A DNA stretch of 13,247 bases from Symbiodinium natans (lineage: Eukaryota > Sar > Dinophyceae > Suessiales > Symbiodiniaceae): assembly GCA_905221605.1 (NCBI GenBank), contig CAJNDS010001322.1, positions 1-13,247 on the forward strand, in the 5' to 3' direction. The notes under the pieces were generated by a model, which was given only the letters and a program-made list of their open reading frames with translations, was not told the origin of the DNA and ran no database searches. Shown here piece after piece: positions 1 through 5,636 of this stretch; the first letter of the stretch is position 1; every line of letters begins with the position of its first letter. The translations under genes were made by a program, and so were the position numbers.

Positions 1-30
1 CGAAGTGAAAGACGCATGAAATTCATGAAC
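1..30 (+). repeat. Right half of a truncated family 1 hairpin
   Basis: The window opens inside a loop ending gacgcatg, followed by an arm aaattcatgaacg. It resembles the right half of the complete element at 13105-13197. The left arm lies outside the window. Confidence 0.5.
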
Positions 31-155
31 GAACGAAACAAGGAGAAGATTCCATGGGAAGGAGAGTTCACCCTTAGAAGCGATCCGTGAGCTGGGTTAA
101 TAGCGTACAGCGGCAGTTTCTACCTCATGGTCCAGTTGTTGCGTTCATGCGTTCA
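30..155. other. Hairpin-poor spacer
   Basis: Mixed sequence without a clear palindrome, gene or RNA. It resembles the other spacers in carrying words such as gggttaat and tcatggtcc and lacking long A/T arms. Confidence 0.5.
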
Positions 156-206
156 CACACTAATACTAATATTCACGCGTTAACTTGTAATATTAGTATT
201 AATGTG
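156..206 (-). repeat. Family 1 hairpin, 15-nt loop
   Basis: Arms 156-173 and 189-206 pair with one mismatch around the loop cacgcgttaacttgt. Read on the other strand the apex is AC-AAG...CGC-GT-G, one of the four covarying forms. Confidence 0.9.
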
Positions 207-225
207 CTCTCTTATTCTCTTTACG

Positions 226-275
226 GTAATAATATTAATGACAAGGAGTGAGCGACGCGTGCATTATATTATTAC
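226..275 (+). repeat. Family 1 hairpin
   Basis: Arms gtaataatattaatg (226-240) and cattatattattac (262-275) pair with a one-base bulge. The loop 241-261 begins acaagg and ends gacgcgtg (AC...GT-G form). Confidence 0.85.
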
Positions 276-297
276 AGGTGAAGAAAGAAGAAGAGAG

Positions 298-367
298 AAA
301 AGCCACATAAAATATACTAACAAGCGTGCACTTCATTTACCTTTTTAGTACATTTTATTAGGCTTTT
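298..367 (-). repeat. Family 1 hairpin with AAAAGCC clamp
   Basis: 23-base arms (298-320 and 345-367) pair with three or four mismatches. The loop holds gcgtgc...tttacc, i.e. GT-AAA...TGC-AC-G on the other strand. Confidence 0.9.
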
Positions 368-497
368 AGTGAACGCAACCTTAACCTTATTGTTAGTACT
401 GTTCCCCCGTTAACCAATCATCCGGGCTGGAACTACGAAGAGAGAAACGAATAAGGGAACGAATGTACTGAGTGAGCGCAATGAGTACAGGAGGATA
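368..497. other. Hairpin-poor spacer
   Basis: Contains ccccgttaacc-type words shared with other spacers and a weak tgtact/agtaca pairing near 464-489. No gene or RNA is recognised. Confidence 0.5.
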
Positions 498-583
498 GCG
501 GTCTAGCTCCTGGAAAAGCCGCATTATAAGGATGAACGAAGAGAAGACGCATGAATGGGCTTTTTAAGGGAGCAAAAGACCGC
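498..583 (+). repeat. Nested family 1 hairpin at the edge of the direct repeat
   Basis: Outer stem gcggtct (498-504) with agaccgc (577-583); inner clamp aaaagcc with ggctttt. The apex 526-553 begins ataagg and ends gacgcatg (AT...AT-G). The duplicated block begins exactly at the first stem base. The copy lies at 8979-9064. Confidence 0.9.
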
Positions 584-748
584 CAAGAATGAAGAGAGCA
601 TATTATTCGTGCTGGTAATAAGATGTCCTTTGCCTGGCGGTGAGATTAGAAGAAGGATGTGAGGAAAGGGGAATGTTGGACGTACCTTGACTGGCGGTTG
701 AACCCAGAGAATGATTCGCGAGTACACGGTCAACCTTGGTTTTTCACG
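584..748. other. Hairpin-poor spacer in the direct repeat
   Basis: Purine-rich sequence with repeated tggcgg words (near 635 and 691) and a ggtcaaccttgg word. No coding or RNA signal. Confidence 0.5.
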
Positions 749-812
749 GGCCAGTAATAATATTATTTTCGTGCGTCCTAAAAGTCCTTACAAAATAATA
801 TTATGAAAGGCC
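749..812 (-). repeat. Family 1 hairpin, GT...AC apex
   Basis: Arms 749-769 and 792-812 (ggcc plus taatattatttt core) pair well. The loop 770-791 starts cgtgcgtcc and ends gtccttac: GT-AAGG...GACGC-AC-G on the other strand. In the copy at 9230-9293 the final c is a, which breaks one apex pair. Confidence 0.88.
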
Positions 813-830
813 ATATTATTTTATTAATGT

Positions 831-892
831 TGCACGCACGTATACTTTTATGGGCGAATTAATAAAGAGTGAAACGCCCAATTTTGCGTGCA
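831..892. repeat. Two-tier hairpin
   Basis: Outer stem tgcacgca (831-838) with tgcgtgca (885-892); inner stem tgggcg (851-856) with cgccca (875-880). Confidence 0.75.
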
Positions 893-990
893 TGTGTCGT
901 TCATATGTTCACTTCGCTCACCCACGAACCGTGCTTTCATTACGTGCGTGTGTTCACTTCATTCACGTAATACTAATATGCTTACTACCC

Positions 991-1018
991 CGGGCAATAA
1001 TAATAATATGTTGGCCCG
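991..1018. repeat. Family 2 hairpin (cgggc clamp)
   Basis: cgggc (991-995) and gcccg (1014-1018) close an A/T loop with aataataataatatg. Just downstream, gtaagcgcacgaa occurs twice (about 1072 and 1094). Confidence 0.65.
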
Positions 1019-1132
1019 TGCGAAAATAATAAATGAATGCACTGGATAATAATTAGTACGAAGAGAAGAGAGTAAGCGCACGAATTTTATATTGTAAGCG
1101 CACGAACGTAACGCACAAAAAACCCCCGTTCG

Positions 1133-1165
1133 CAGGCTCACTATTTTAATAGGAATACAAGCCTG
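1133..1165. repeat. Family 2 hairpin (caggct clamp)
   Basis: caggct (1133-1138) pairs with agcctg (1160-1165) around cactattttaataggaatac-like A/T sequence. Confidence 0.6.
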
Positions 1166-1265
1166 TGGTTAAAAGGACTTATTATGACGCGTTCTCTGCG
1201 TTCGGGCGCTCCGTTCATAATAATACTTCGGCTTCGTGCTTTTACTGCGTGCATTACAAGCCTTA

Positions 1266-1308
1266 TATTATTATTCTCTTCACTGTTCGCGAGCTCACGA
1301 TAATAATA
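1266..1308. repeat. A/T stem hairpin
   Basis: tattattat (1266-1274) pairs with ataataata (1300-1308). The loop contains the small palindromes tcgcga and gagctc. Confidence 0.55.
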
Positions 1309-1361
1309 AAAGAATTACACGTACAATCTGGTTCGTTCTCTATGTTCTCACGCTCACACAC

Positions 1362-1394
1362 ATATTATTCACGCGTGTTCACTTGTAATAATAT
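1362..1394 (-). repeat. Family 1 hairpin, 17-nt loop
   Basis: atattatt (1362-1369) pairs perfectly with aataatat (1387-1394). The loop cacgcgtgttcacttgt has the AC...GT-G form on the other strand. Confidence 0.85.
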
Positions 1395-1450
1395 TTAGTT
1401 CGCGTGTTCACAAGTTCACTATATTTTATTCACTTCATACTAATATTGCA

Positions 1451-1533
1451 CGGGCTCAATGTATTATAGTATTATGAGCCCGTAATAATATAATAATACG
1501 TGCGGGCATAAGATAATTATAATGAAAGCCCGC
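1451..1533. repeat. Chained family 2 hairpins sharing arms
   Basis: cgggctca (1451-1458) pairs with tgagcccg (1475-1482). The gcccg of that second arm can also pair with cgggc (1503-1507), whose gcgggc in turn pairs with gcccgc (1528-1533). The pairings are mutually exclusive. In the repeat copy one base of the first arm is changed. Confidence 0.75.
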
Positions 1534-1563
1534 ATTAAATATACTACTTTTAATATAATAATA

Positions 1564-1594
1564 GCGGCCCCTATTAAATATTTGTTAAGGCCGC
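1564..1594. repeat. Family 2 hairpin (gcggcc clamp)
   Basis: gcggcc (1564-1569) and ggccgc (1589-1594) close a 19-nt A/T loop, cctattaaatatttgttaa. Looser A/T arms extend it to about 1549-1614. Confidence 0.8.
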
Positions 1595-1636
1595 CCGAAT
1601 AATAGTAATATTAAGGGGTCTTTTGGTTGCGTTCAC

Positions 1637-1700
1637 AATATTCGCACGGCATTCATGCGTCTTTTACTTCGTTCGCTCCTTATAATGCCGCGTGAATATT
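1637..1700 (-). repeat. Family 1 hairpin, 17-bp arms
   Basis: aatattcgcacggcatt (1637-1653) pairs with aatgccgcgtgaatatt (1684-1700) with two mismatches. The loop begins catgcgtc and ends ctccttat (AT...AT-G on the other strand). The copy is at 10118-10181. Confidence 0.92.
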
Positions 1701-1839
1701 ATTCTCTTCACTCACTACACTCTTTATAAACTATCCGGGGTGGTCACTGAGCGAGGGGAAAAGGTACTAAAAACTAGACCAAAGACTCAGGGATTCATGG
1801 TGGTAACAACTGCCCCCGTTAACCGTCCGTGAACTCCTT
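1701..1839. other. Hairpin-poor spacer
   Basis: Holds ggtactaaaaactagacc and gttaacc words typical of the spacers. No gene or RNA is recognised. Confidence 0.5.
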
Positions 1840-1903
1840 AAAAGCCCACAAACATTATAATTCACGCACAAGTTTGTAATTTAGTATTTTTAAGGGGCTT
1901 TTT
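1840..1903 (-). repeat. Chimeric family 1 hairpin at the edge of the direct repeat
   Basis: The left arm (aaaagccc ... attataatt) and loop cacgcacaagtttgt (1863-1877) match 10321-10358, where they form a complete palindrome. Here the right arm switches after 1881 to ttagtatttttaagggg, which resembles the right arm of the hairpin at 12982-13047. The arms pair only in part. Confidence 0.8.
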
Positions 1904-1923
1904 GCGTACATTATTATATTATA

Positions 1924-1957
1924 GCGTGCGGTAAGAAGACAAGAACAGAGAGCACGC
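1924..1957 (+). repeat. Small hairpin gcgtgc/gcacgc
   Basis: gcgtgc (1924-1929) pairs with gcacgc (1952-1957). The internal sequence runs gtaag...agcacg, so it also fits the GT...AC-G apex. Confidence 0.6.
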
Positions 1958-1987
1958 ACTACGTTCTTTGTTACGTTCATACATTCA

Positions 1988-2017
1988 GTGAATTCATGCG
2001 CTTCACTTATAATTCAC
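1988..2017 (-). repeat. Short family 1 hairpin
   Basis: gtgaatt (1988-1994) and aattcac (2011-2017) enclose catgcgcttcacttat, which is AT-AAG...CGC-AT-G on the other strand. Confidence 0.8.
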
Positions 2018-2109
2018 TTCATTGTATTCACTTCGTACTATTATCATATTGCCCGGGCAGTAGTACCATCACCAGTAGATTTACCAAGTGATATAACTAC
2101 GAAGTGAAT

Positions 2110-2164
2110 AATTTAATATAAAATGCAAAGAAACGAAGTGAATGCGCGATTTTATGATTAAATT
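2110..2164 (+). repeat. Family 1 hairpin, GC...GC apex
   Basis: aatttaatataaaat (2110-2124) pairs with 2149-2164. The loop begins gcaaag and ends aatgcgcg. Confidence 0.85.
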
Positions 2165-2206
2165 ACGAACGAAGTAAGAAGAGAAAATATAATGTGCGTA
2201 CGAAAT

Positions 2207-2239
2207 GCGAGCCGTTTTACTATTTTACTTTTGGCTCGC
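2207..2239. repeat. Family 2 hairpin (gcgagcc clamp)
   Basis: gcgagcc (2207-2213) and ggctcgc (2233-2239) close the 19-nt loop gttttactattttactttt. Confidence 0.85.
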
Positions 2240-2340
2240 GAAATGTACTCCCTTATAATACAAAAATTGAGTTCTCTTCGCTGGGCCGGTCCTTAGAAAG
2301 CGTCCTTTCCTGCGTCCCTTATTAGTACTACGAAGAGAAC

Positions 2341-2385
2341 ATAATGAATGCGCTTATAAGGGAACGCATGAAGCGCATGAATTAT
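2341..2385 (+). repeat. Family 1 hairpin, 15-nt loop
   Basis: 15-base arms (2341-2355, 2371-2385) with two mismatches enclose ataagggaacgcatg, a compact AT...AT-G apex. Confidence 0.88.
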
Positions 2386-2398
2386 GCGAACGTAGTAC

Positions 2399-2430
2399 GG
2401 GGGCAATAATAATACTAATAATGCGCCCCC
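2399..2430. repeat. Family 2 hairpin (gggggc clamp)
   Basis: gggggc (2399-2404) and gccccc (2425-2430) close a 20-nt A/T loop. Confidence 0.8.
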
Positions 2431-2486
2431 GGGATAATATGCTGCGTGTAGTGATAGAAGTAAGAACGAAGTGAATAGAATGCGTG

Positions 2487-2520
2487 CACTTCATGCGTGA
2501 ATTTAATTACAAATGAAGTG
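2487..2520. repeat. Hairpin cacttcat/atgaagtg
   Basis: Perfect 8-bp stem (2487-2494, 2513-2520) around gcgtgaatttaattacaa. The loop only partly resembles family 1. Confidence 0.65.
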
Positions 2521-2545
2521 AACGCATGTATGAACGAAGTGGGGC

Positions 2546-2609
2546 GTGAAGTGAAAACGTGAACTGCGTGCGTCATAAATTCCTTACCAATTCACTTTGT
2601 TCACTTCAC
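2546..2609 (-). repeat. Family 1 hairpin with GTGAAGTGAA arms
   Basis: Arms 2546-2563 and 2591-2609 pair with a small bulge. The loop contains cgtgcgtc...ccttac, i.e. GT-AAGG...GACGC-AC-G. Confidence 0.8.
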
Positions 2610-2682
2610 TCATTAAATAGCTGGTTCAGAGAGTGGTTTCGTTCTCACTCTTTATTATTGTATTCACGCACTCACTGCGTTC

Positions 2683-2744
2683 ATAGAATTACTGCGTTCA
2701 CTGCACGCGTCGTAAACTCCTTGTCAATTCACTTATAATTCTAT
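2683..2744 (-). repeat. Family 1 hairpin, loosely paired
   Basis: atagaatt (2683-2690) pairs with aattctat (2737-2744). Inside, 2704-2724 begins cacgcgtc and ends ctccttgt, an intact AC...GT-G apex whose immediate flanks pair poorly. Confidence 0.6.
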
Positions 2745-2815
2745 TCTCTTCGTAATATTACGGGGGCTATAATATAATAGTAATAAAATGCACCCGTGTT
2801 CACTGCGTTCACGTC

Positions 2816-2869
2816 TTTAATGGAGTTCATGCGTCATTCACTCCTTTCATTCCTTATAACTCCATTAAA
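2816..2869 (-). repeat. Family 1 hairpin, perfect 12-bp stem
   Basis: tttaatggagtt (2816-2827) pairs perfectly with aactccattaaa (2858-2869). The 30-nt loop begins catgcgtc and ends ccttat. Confidence 0.93.
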
Positions 2870-2924
2870 TACGCTCTCTACGTAGTATTAGTATAAGTGA
2901 GCCGGCTAACGCAGGAAAACTAGT

Positions 2925-2970
2925 ATTAATGCGGCCTAATAATTCTCTACTTCTTGGCCGCTCTATTAAT
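2925..2970. repeat. Family 2 hairpin (gcggcc clamp)
   Basis: gcggcc (2931-2936) and ggccgc (2956-2961) with 19-nt loop taataattctctacttctt, flanked by attaat on both sides. Confidence 0.8.
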
Positions 2971-3011
2971 TATCTATTCACGTTTCGTTTATTCGTTCAC
3001 ACGTTTATTTA

Positions 3012-3042
3012 ATTCACTTCGTGCGTGAACTTACAAGTGAAT
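3012..3042 (-). repeat. Family 1 hairpin, GT...AC apex
   Basis: attcactt (3012-3019) pairs with aagtgaat (3035-3042) around cgtgcgtgaacttac. Confidence 0.88.
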
Positions 3043-3073
3043 ATAAGACGCGTTCTCTCATAACTTCACTCAC

Positions 3074-3109
3074 TCCCGGGCTATAATATTATTAGTGAAG
3101 CGCCCGGGA
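3074..3109. repeat. Family 2 hairpin (tcccgggc clamp)
   Basis: tcccgggc (3074-3081) and gcccggga (3102-3109) close a 20-nt A/T loop. The same clamp is used at 7831-7868. Confidence 0.85.
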
Positions 3110-3164
3110 TATATTAATAAAGGGGGTTTTGGTCAATCTTGGTACTTGTTTCGTTCGGTCGCTC

Positions 3165-3203
3165 ATAAGATTCATGCATTCGCAAGCTCATTTATAATCT
3201 TAT
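3165..3203 (-). repeat. Family 1 hairpin
   Basis: ataagatt (3165-3172) pairs with aatcttat (3196-3203). The loop begins catgcatt and ends atttat (AT...AT-G). Confidence 0.85.
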
Positions 3204-3224
3204 TCACTCGTTCCGTTCACATTC

Positions 3225-3270
3225 TATTAATATTGCGTGCTTTCACTGCGTTCCATTACCAATATTAATA
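3225..3270 (-). repeat. Family 1 hairpin, GT...AC apex
   Basis: Perfect arms tattaatatt and aatattaata enclose gcgtgc...cattacc. The outermost loop bases g and c can pair, giving GT-AAT...AGC-AC-G inside. Confidence 0.85.
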
Positions 3271-3303
3271 TTATGTTCTCTTCACTCAGTAGTTATATTA
3301 ATA

Positions 3304-3415
3304 CGCGGGCATAATATTATTATCTTAGAAATCCCGCGGGATAGGTTAGAAAGAAGAGTGAAAGAAAGTGAGTACACGGGCGTACATTATTCTCTTCATA
3401 TTAACTAGCCCGTGT
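3304..3415. repeat. Two family 2 hairpins
   Basis: cgcggg (3304-3309) with cccgcg (3333-3338), then acacgggc (3374-3381) with gcccgtgt (3408-3415). Both have A/T-rich loops. Confidence 0.75.
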
Positions 3416-3417
3416 TA

Positions 3418-3498
3418 CGTTCATAATATTCATACGGGCTTCACGCTTCACTCACTGCGTTCACTCATTGTAAGCCCGTATTAATATTAGTATGAACG
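3418..3498 (-). repeat. Family 1 hairpin, about 24-bp arms
   Basis: Arms 3418-3441 and 3472-3498 carry cgttcat/atgaacg outside and tacgggctt/aagcccgta inside. The 30-nt loop begins cacgc and ends cattgt (AC...GT-G). Confidence 0.88.
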
Positions 3499-3508
3499 TA
3501 ACCACTAG

Positions 3509-3571
3509 TGAACGAAGTGATCCAAAAGCCCCCTGTAATACTATAATTGGGGCTTTTGATCACTAAGTTCA
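3509..3571. repeat. Family 2 hairpin (aaaagcccc clamp)
   Basis: aaaagcccc (3524-3532) and ggggctttt (3549-3557) close ctgtaatactataatt. The outer stems are gtgatc/gatcac and tgaac/gttca. Confidence 0.85.
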
Positions 3572-3587
3572 CACTCTTTTCTTTCTC

Positions 3588-3659
3588 CCCTTTAATCATT
3601 AATAGTATTATTACGGGCAAAGAATGCGCGCCGTAATAATAATATTAATCATTAAAGGG
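3588..3659 (+). repeat. Family 1 hairpin, 29-bp near-perfect arms
   Basis: Arms 3588-3616 and 3631-3659 pair with about two mismatches around the 14-nt loop gcaaagaatgcgcg (GC...GC-G). This is one of the cleanest palindromes in the window. Confidence 0.95.
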
Positions 3660-3660
3660 C

Positions 3661-3721
3661 CCTATCTTAATAGTACTAAAGGGCGTGCATTAATTTACCC
3701 CTTTAGTACTATTAATATAGG
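3661..3721 (-). repeat. Family 1 hairpin, 23-bp arms
   Basis: Arms 3661-3683 and 3699-3721 pair with one mismatch around cgtgcattaatttac, the GT...AC-G form on the other strand. It abuts the previous hairpin. Confidence 0.95.
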
Positions 3722-4036
3722 GGCTATAAGTGAATAAGTGAACGAATTAAACGCATTCACGGACGGATTCTAGGGCAGAGTCAGTAGTTCTTGGACTGGA
3801 ACCGCCGGGCAGTTAAGGTGTCATGAGATTGATGGTGTACGAAAGGAAAAGTAAAGGTTAACCGCTCTCTCTCTGTCACCTAACCTCTATCTCTAGCTCC
3901 TGTTAACCCCTAGAAATCTACCCTAGAAACCGTACCATTCATCTCTCCCAACCTTTAAGACAGGAATTAGTACATCATCACACCTCTCCCTCGATCACCA
4001 GAACTTATATTGTATTACTATGAAGTGAACACGCGG
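3722..4036. other. Hairpin-free, pyrimidine-rich spacer
   Basis: The longest stretch without a convincing palindrome. Most of 3865-3990 is C/T-rich (ctctctctct, ctagctcctg, cccaacctttaag) with a ggttaacc palindrome near 3856. No ORF, tRNA or known motif is seen. The inverted-repeat arm begins inside it (about 3967). Confidence 0.7.
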
Positions 4037-4084
4037 TTATAATATTATTACAAGGAGCAGCGTGACGCGTGAATAATATTATAA
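4037..4084 (+). repeat. Family 1 hairpin, AC...GT apex
   Basis: ttataatattatt (4037-4049) pairs perfectly with 4072-4084. The loop begins acaaggag and ends gacgcgtg. Inverted copy near 12220-12267. Confidence 0.92.
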
Positions 4085-4223
4085 TAAGCGCGTGAACGCA
4101 GGAGTGAATAAATGTAGTGAAGTGAGAGAAGCGAATGAACGAAATGTATTCACGGGCCGACTTTGAGGTTCACTTCGCCCTGTCATTACGTTCATGCATC
4201 CACACGCTTCGCTCACTTGTATC
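4085..4223. other. GAACGAAGTGAA-type filler
   Basis: Rich in gtgaagtgag and gcgaatgaacg words with only weak pairing (gggc/gccc near 4154-4180). No gene or RNA. Confidence 0.5.
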
Positions 4224-4304
4224 CCCGCGCGTACATAATAAGAACTATATTGCGCGGGCTCTTTAACCACTAGGAATAATACTGAAAGACCATATAGTAT
4301 TATT
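4224..4304. repeat. Two family 2 hairpins
   Basis: cccgcgc (4224-4230) with gcgcggg (4252-4258), then aataatact (4275-4283) with agtattatt (4296-4304) around gaaagaccatat. Confidence 0.8.
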
Positions 4305-4325
4305 ATAATGTACCGGGCCTTTAAT

Positions 4326-4352
4326 CGCACGGTAAATTCATGCACGCGTGCG
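4326..4352 (+). repeat. Minimal family 1 hairpin
   Basis: cgcac (4326-4330) pairs with gtgcg (4348-4352) around ggtaaattcatgcacgc, a GT...AC-G apex on a 5-bp stem. Confidence 0.8.
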
Positions 4353-4395
4353 CAATATATGCCCGGGCGTACAATATTATTAAAGTGAAGAGAAT

Positions 4396-4458
4396 ATATG
4401 TGAATTAAATTATAAGGAAATGAACAGAGTGAATGACGCATGAATTTAATGAACATAT
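4396..4458 (+). repeat. Family 1 hairpin, 31-nt loop
   Basis: 16-base arms (4396-4411, 4443-4458) with two mismatches. The loop begins ataagg and ends gacgcatg. The inverted copy lacks two bases of the left arm, the only clear indel between the repeat arms. Confidence 0.88.
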
Positions 4459-4473
4459 GAACGAAACGTGTGA

Positions 4474-4542
4474 GCCGCACAAAATAAGTCTTTTTACGTG
4501 CGGCATTATGCGGGCGTACTAAGAATTACTATATTCGCCCGC
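4474..4542. repeat. Two family 2 hairpins
   Basis: gccgcac (4474-4480) with gtgcggc (4498-4504), whose loop read in reverse is gtaaaaagacttatttt; then gcgggcg (4510-4516) with cgcccgc (4536-4542) around tactaagaattactatatt. Confidence 0.88.
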
Positions 4543-4642
4543 TCACTCATTACATAACAAGAGAACGAAGTGAACGTGTGAACGGAGTGAATAAACGAGC
4601 GTAGCGAATGCATGAACGAAGAGAACACAGTGAACATAGTGA

Positions 4643-4729
4643 GCGCCCTAATGATTATATCCTAGATCCAGAGGTGAAAGCATAAAGTGAGTAAAAGGGC
4701 GCATGAATATACTTATTATAAGCCCTTTT
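4643..4729. repeat. Overlapping family 2 hairpins
   Basis: gcgccc (4643-4648) pairs with gggcgc (4697-4702), while aaaagggc (4693-4700) can instead pair with gccctttt (4722-4729). The middle arm is shared. Confidence 0.75.
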
Positions 4730-4743
4730 GCGTACAGCATTTT

Positions 4744-4776
4744 GGGGGCCATTTTAGTTCTTTTTATACGGCCCCC
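4744..4776. repeat. Family 2 hairpin (gggggcc clamp)
   Basis: gggggcc (4744-4750) and ggccccc (4770-4776) close attttagttctttttatac. Confidence 0.85.
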
Positions 4777-4790
4777 TTGTTCCCTTAACT

Positions 4791-4876
4791 AAATACGAAG
4801 AGAGAGAAGCGAACGAGGGAGTGAAATGAACTAATTTGCAAGGAACGCGCGAAATTAGTGAGTGAACGTCGTATTT
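4791..4876 (+). repeat. Two-tier family 1 hairpin
   Basis: Outer aaatacga (4791-4798) with tcgtattt (4869-4876); inner ctaattt (4831-4837) with aaattag (4852-4858) around gcaaggaacgcgcg (GC...GC-G). Confidence 0.8.
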
Positions 4877-4892
4877 TAGGAGCGTGTACGTA

Positions 4893-4930
4893 TGCACGAA
4901 TTAAGAAGAGAAGCGTATTAACTTCGTGCA
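4893..4930. repeat. Hairpin tgcacgaa/ttcgtgca
   Basis: Perfect 8-bp stem (4893-4900, 4923-4930) around a purine-rich 22-nt loop; outer gtgt/acac adds pairs. Confidence 0.75.
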
Positions 4931-5010
4931 CACGGTTCGCCCCTTAAATTAGCTGTTTCCTTTTACCTTTTTCGCGAATGAACTTAATTCGCAGTAATAA
5001 TAGTATTTTA

Positions 5011-5040
5011 CGGGCGGTCACTTATTCTTTTATTCGCCCG
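5011..5040. repeat. Family 2 hairpin (cgggcg clamp)
   Basis: cgggcg (5011-5016) and cgcccg (5035-5040) close gtcacttattcttttatt. Confidence 0.8.
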
Positions 5041-5078
5041 TGTATTCTCTTCTCTCACTACGTTCGTGCGCTACTTTC

Positions 5079-5109
5079 ATTCTATTCGCGCACTAGTTTG
5101 CAATAGAAT
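5079..5109 (-). repeat. Family 1 hairpin, GC...GC apex
   Basis: attctatt (5079-5086) and aatagaat (5102-5109) enclose cgcgcactagtttgc; looser pairing continues outward. Confidence 0.88.
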
Positions 5110-5133
5110 TACAGTACGCGTTCTCACTTCGTT

Positions 5134-5190
5134 CGTGCATTAATACAATTATAAGGACAAGGGACGCATGAATTGTATTACAAATGCACG
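5134..5190 (+). repeat. Family 1 hairpin, AT...AT apex
   Basis: cgtgcattaatacaatt (5134-5150) pairs with 5171-5190 with a 3-base bulge around ataaggacaagggacgcatg. Confidence 0.9.
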
Positions 5191-5214
5191 CACGATGTGA
5201 ATGAACGCAGCGGT

Positions 5215-5265
5215 TACAATAAGCTTGGAAACAGATGAACGGAGTGAATCCCAAGCCTTATTGTA
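5215..5265. repeat. Hairpin with HindIII-like aagctt in the arm
   Basis: tacaataagcttgg (5215-5228) pairs with ccaagccttattgta (5251-5265) with one bulged base. The loop is a GAACGGAGTGAA-type filler, not a family 1 apex. Confidence 0.8.
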
Positions 5266-5292
5266 CGGGCTAGTTCATGAACACAGTGAGAA

Positions 5293-5429
5293 CGCCCCCC
5301 TTTGAGACCTTATGTTTAGTTCTGTCCATGAAACCAACCGCTGAACCACCAAGAACCACATGTCAACCACACCCTGAAGCCCCCACACCGCCGTCTCTTG
5401 ACATTAGTTCGCTAACCGCCCCGTTCACC
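5293..5429. other. Hairpin-free, C-rich spacer
   Basis: Strongly C/A-biased (gaaccaccaagaaccacatg, tcaaccacacc). Its reverse complement is at 10877-11013. No gene or RNA. Confidence 0.65.
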
Positions 5430-5487
5430 CATTAAAATATTAAATTACAAGGGCGAAAAGACCCGCGTGAATTTAATTATTTTAATG
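5430..5487 (+). repeat. Family 1 hairpin cut by the inverted-repeat breakpoint
   Basis: Arms 5430-5446 and 5470-5487 pair with one bulge. The loop begins acaaggg and ends gacccgcgtg (AC...GT-G). Homology to the inverted arm stops at 5463, within this loop. Confidence 0.9.
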
Positions 5488-5490
5488 CGT

Positions 5491-5609
5491 TCTCTCTTCC
5501 CCTTTCATCTCCTTCTTTTCACGCGCCATTCTAATATTATTCATGCGTCATAAACTCCTTATAATAATATTAATGGCGTGTGAACGAAGGTTGATAGAAA
5601 GGGAGAGAA
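5491..5609 (-). repeat. 119-nt composite family 1 hairpin with polypyrimidine/polypurine outer arms
   Basis: The inner stem (5520-5541 with 5563-5580, including cacgc..cc/gg..gcgtg) encloses a loop starting catgcgtc and ending ctccttat. The outer arms are C/T-rich (5491-5519) and A/G-rich (5584-5609) and pair imperfectly. Confidence 0.85.
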
Positions 5610-5636
5610 AAGGAGAAAGAAAAGAGTGTCATGTGT

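Larger units (their letters stand above)
498..1881 (+). repeat. 1.4-kb direct repeat, copy 1
   Basis: This segment recurs in the same orientation at 8978-10362, with a constant offset of 8481 and no net length change. By eye the copies differ at roughly two dozen positions. The left edge coincides with the first base of the hairpin stem gcggtct (498). The right edge (1881) lies just past a hairpin loop. It holds hairpins at 498-583, 749-812, 831-892, 1362-1394, 1451-1533, 1564-1594 and 1637-1700, and no gene. Confidence 0.97.
3967..5463 (+). repeat. 1.5-kb inverted repeat, arm 1
   Basis: The reverse complement recurs at 10843-12338. The arms look nearly identical; the differences I found are a 2-base AT indel near 4397 and one base near 3973. 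One end (5463) falls inside the loop of the 5430-5487 hairpin. The other (about 3967) lies in hairpin-free spacer. The arms are about 5.4 kb apart, so intramolecular recombination between them would invert the interval. Confidence 0.97.

Noticed and set aside
498-583. tRNA or other structured RNA gene
   Set aside because: I looked for T-arm and anticodon-arm patterns and saw none. The folds are simple or nested hairpins with the shared apex, not cloverleaves.
498-733. Minus-strand open frame at 524-733
   Set aside because: It overlaps the nested hairpin and purine-rich spacer, with no domain or initiation context.
959-1398. Short opposing open frames at 959-1141 and 1165-1398, conserved in copy 2 (9440-9879)
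   Set aside because: Conservation follows from the recent duplication. The substitutions change residues freely and the frames cross hairpin loops.
156-3721. CRISPR array
   Set aside because: Repeats are palindromic but not identical, spacing is irregular, orientation alternates, and no cas gene is present.
3588-3721. Insertion sequence or classical MITE
   Set aside because: No transposase, no consistent terminal repeat and no target-site duplication was found. The constant part is the apex, not the ends.
4079-4480. 133-codon minus-strand open frame (and its shorter counterpart at 11959-12225)
   Set aside because: It runs through five or more hairpins of the inverted repeat, has no recognisable domain, and one copy is broken by a 2-base indel. 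The frame is best explained by repeat composition.
5215-5265. Replication origin with iterons
   Set aside because: The repeated GAACGAAGTGAA words are irregular and dispersed; no clustered direct repeats or initiator gene.
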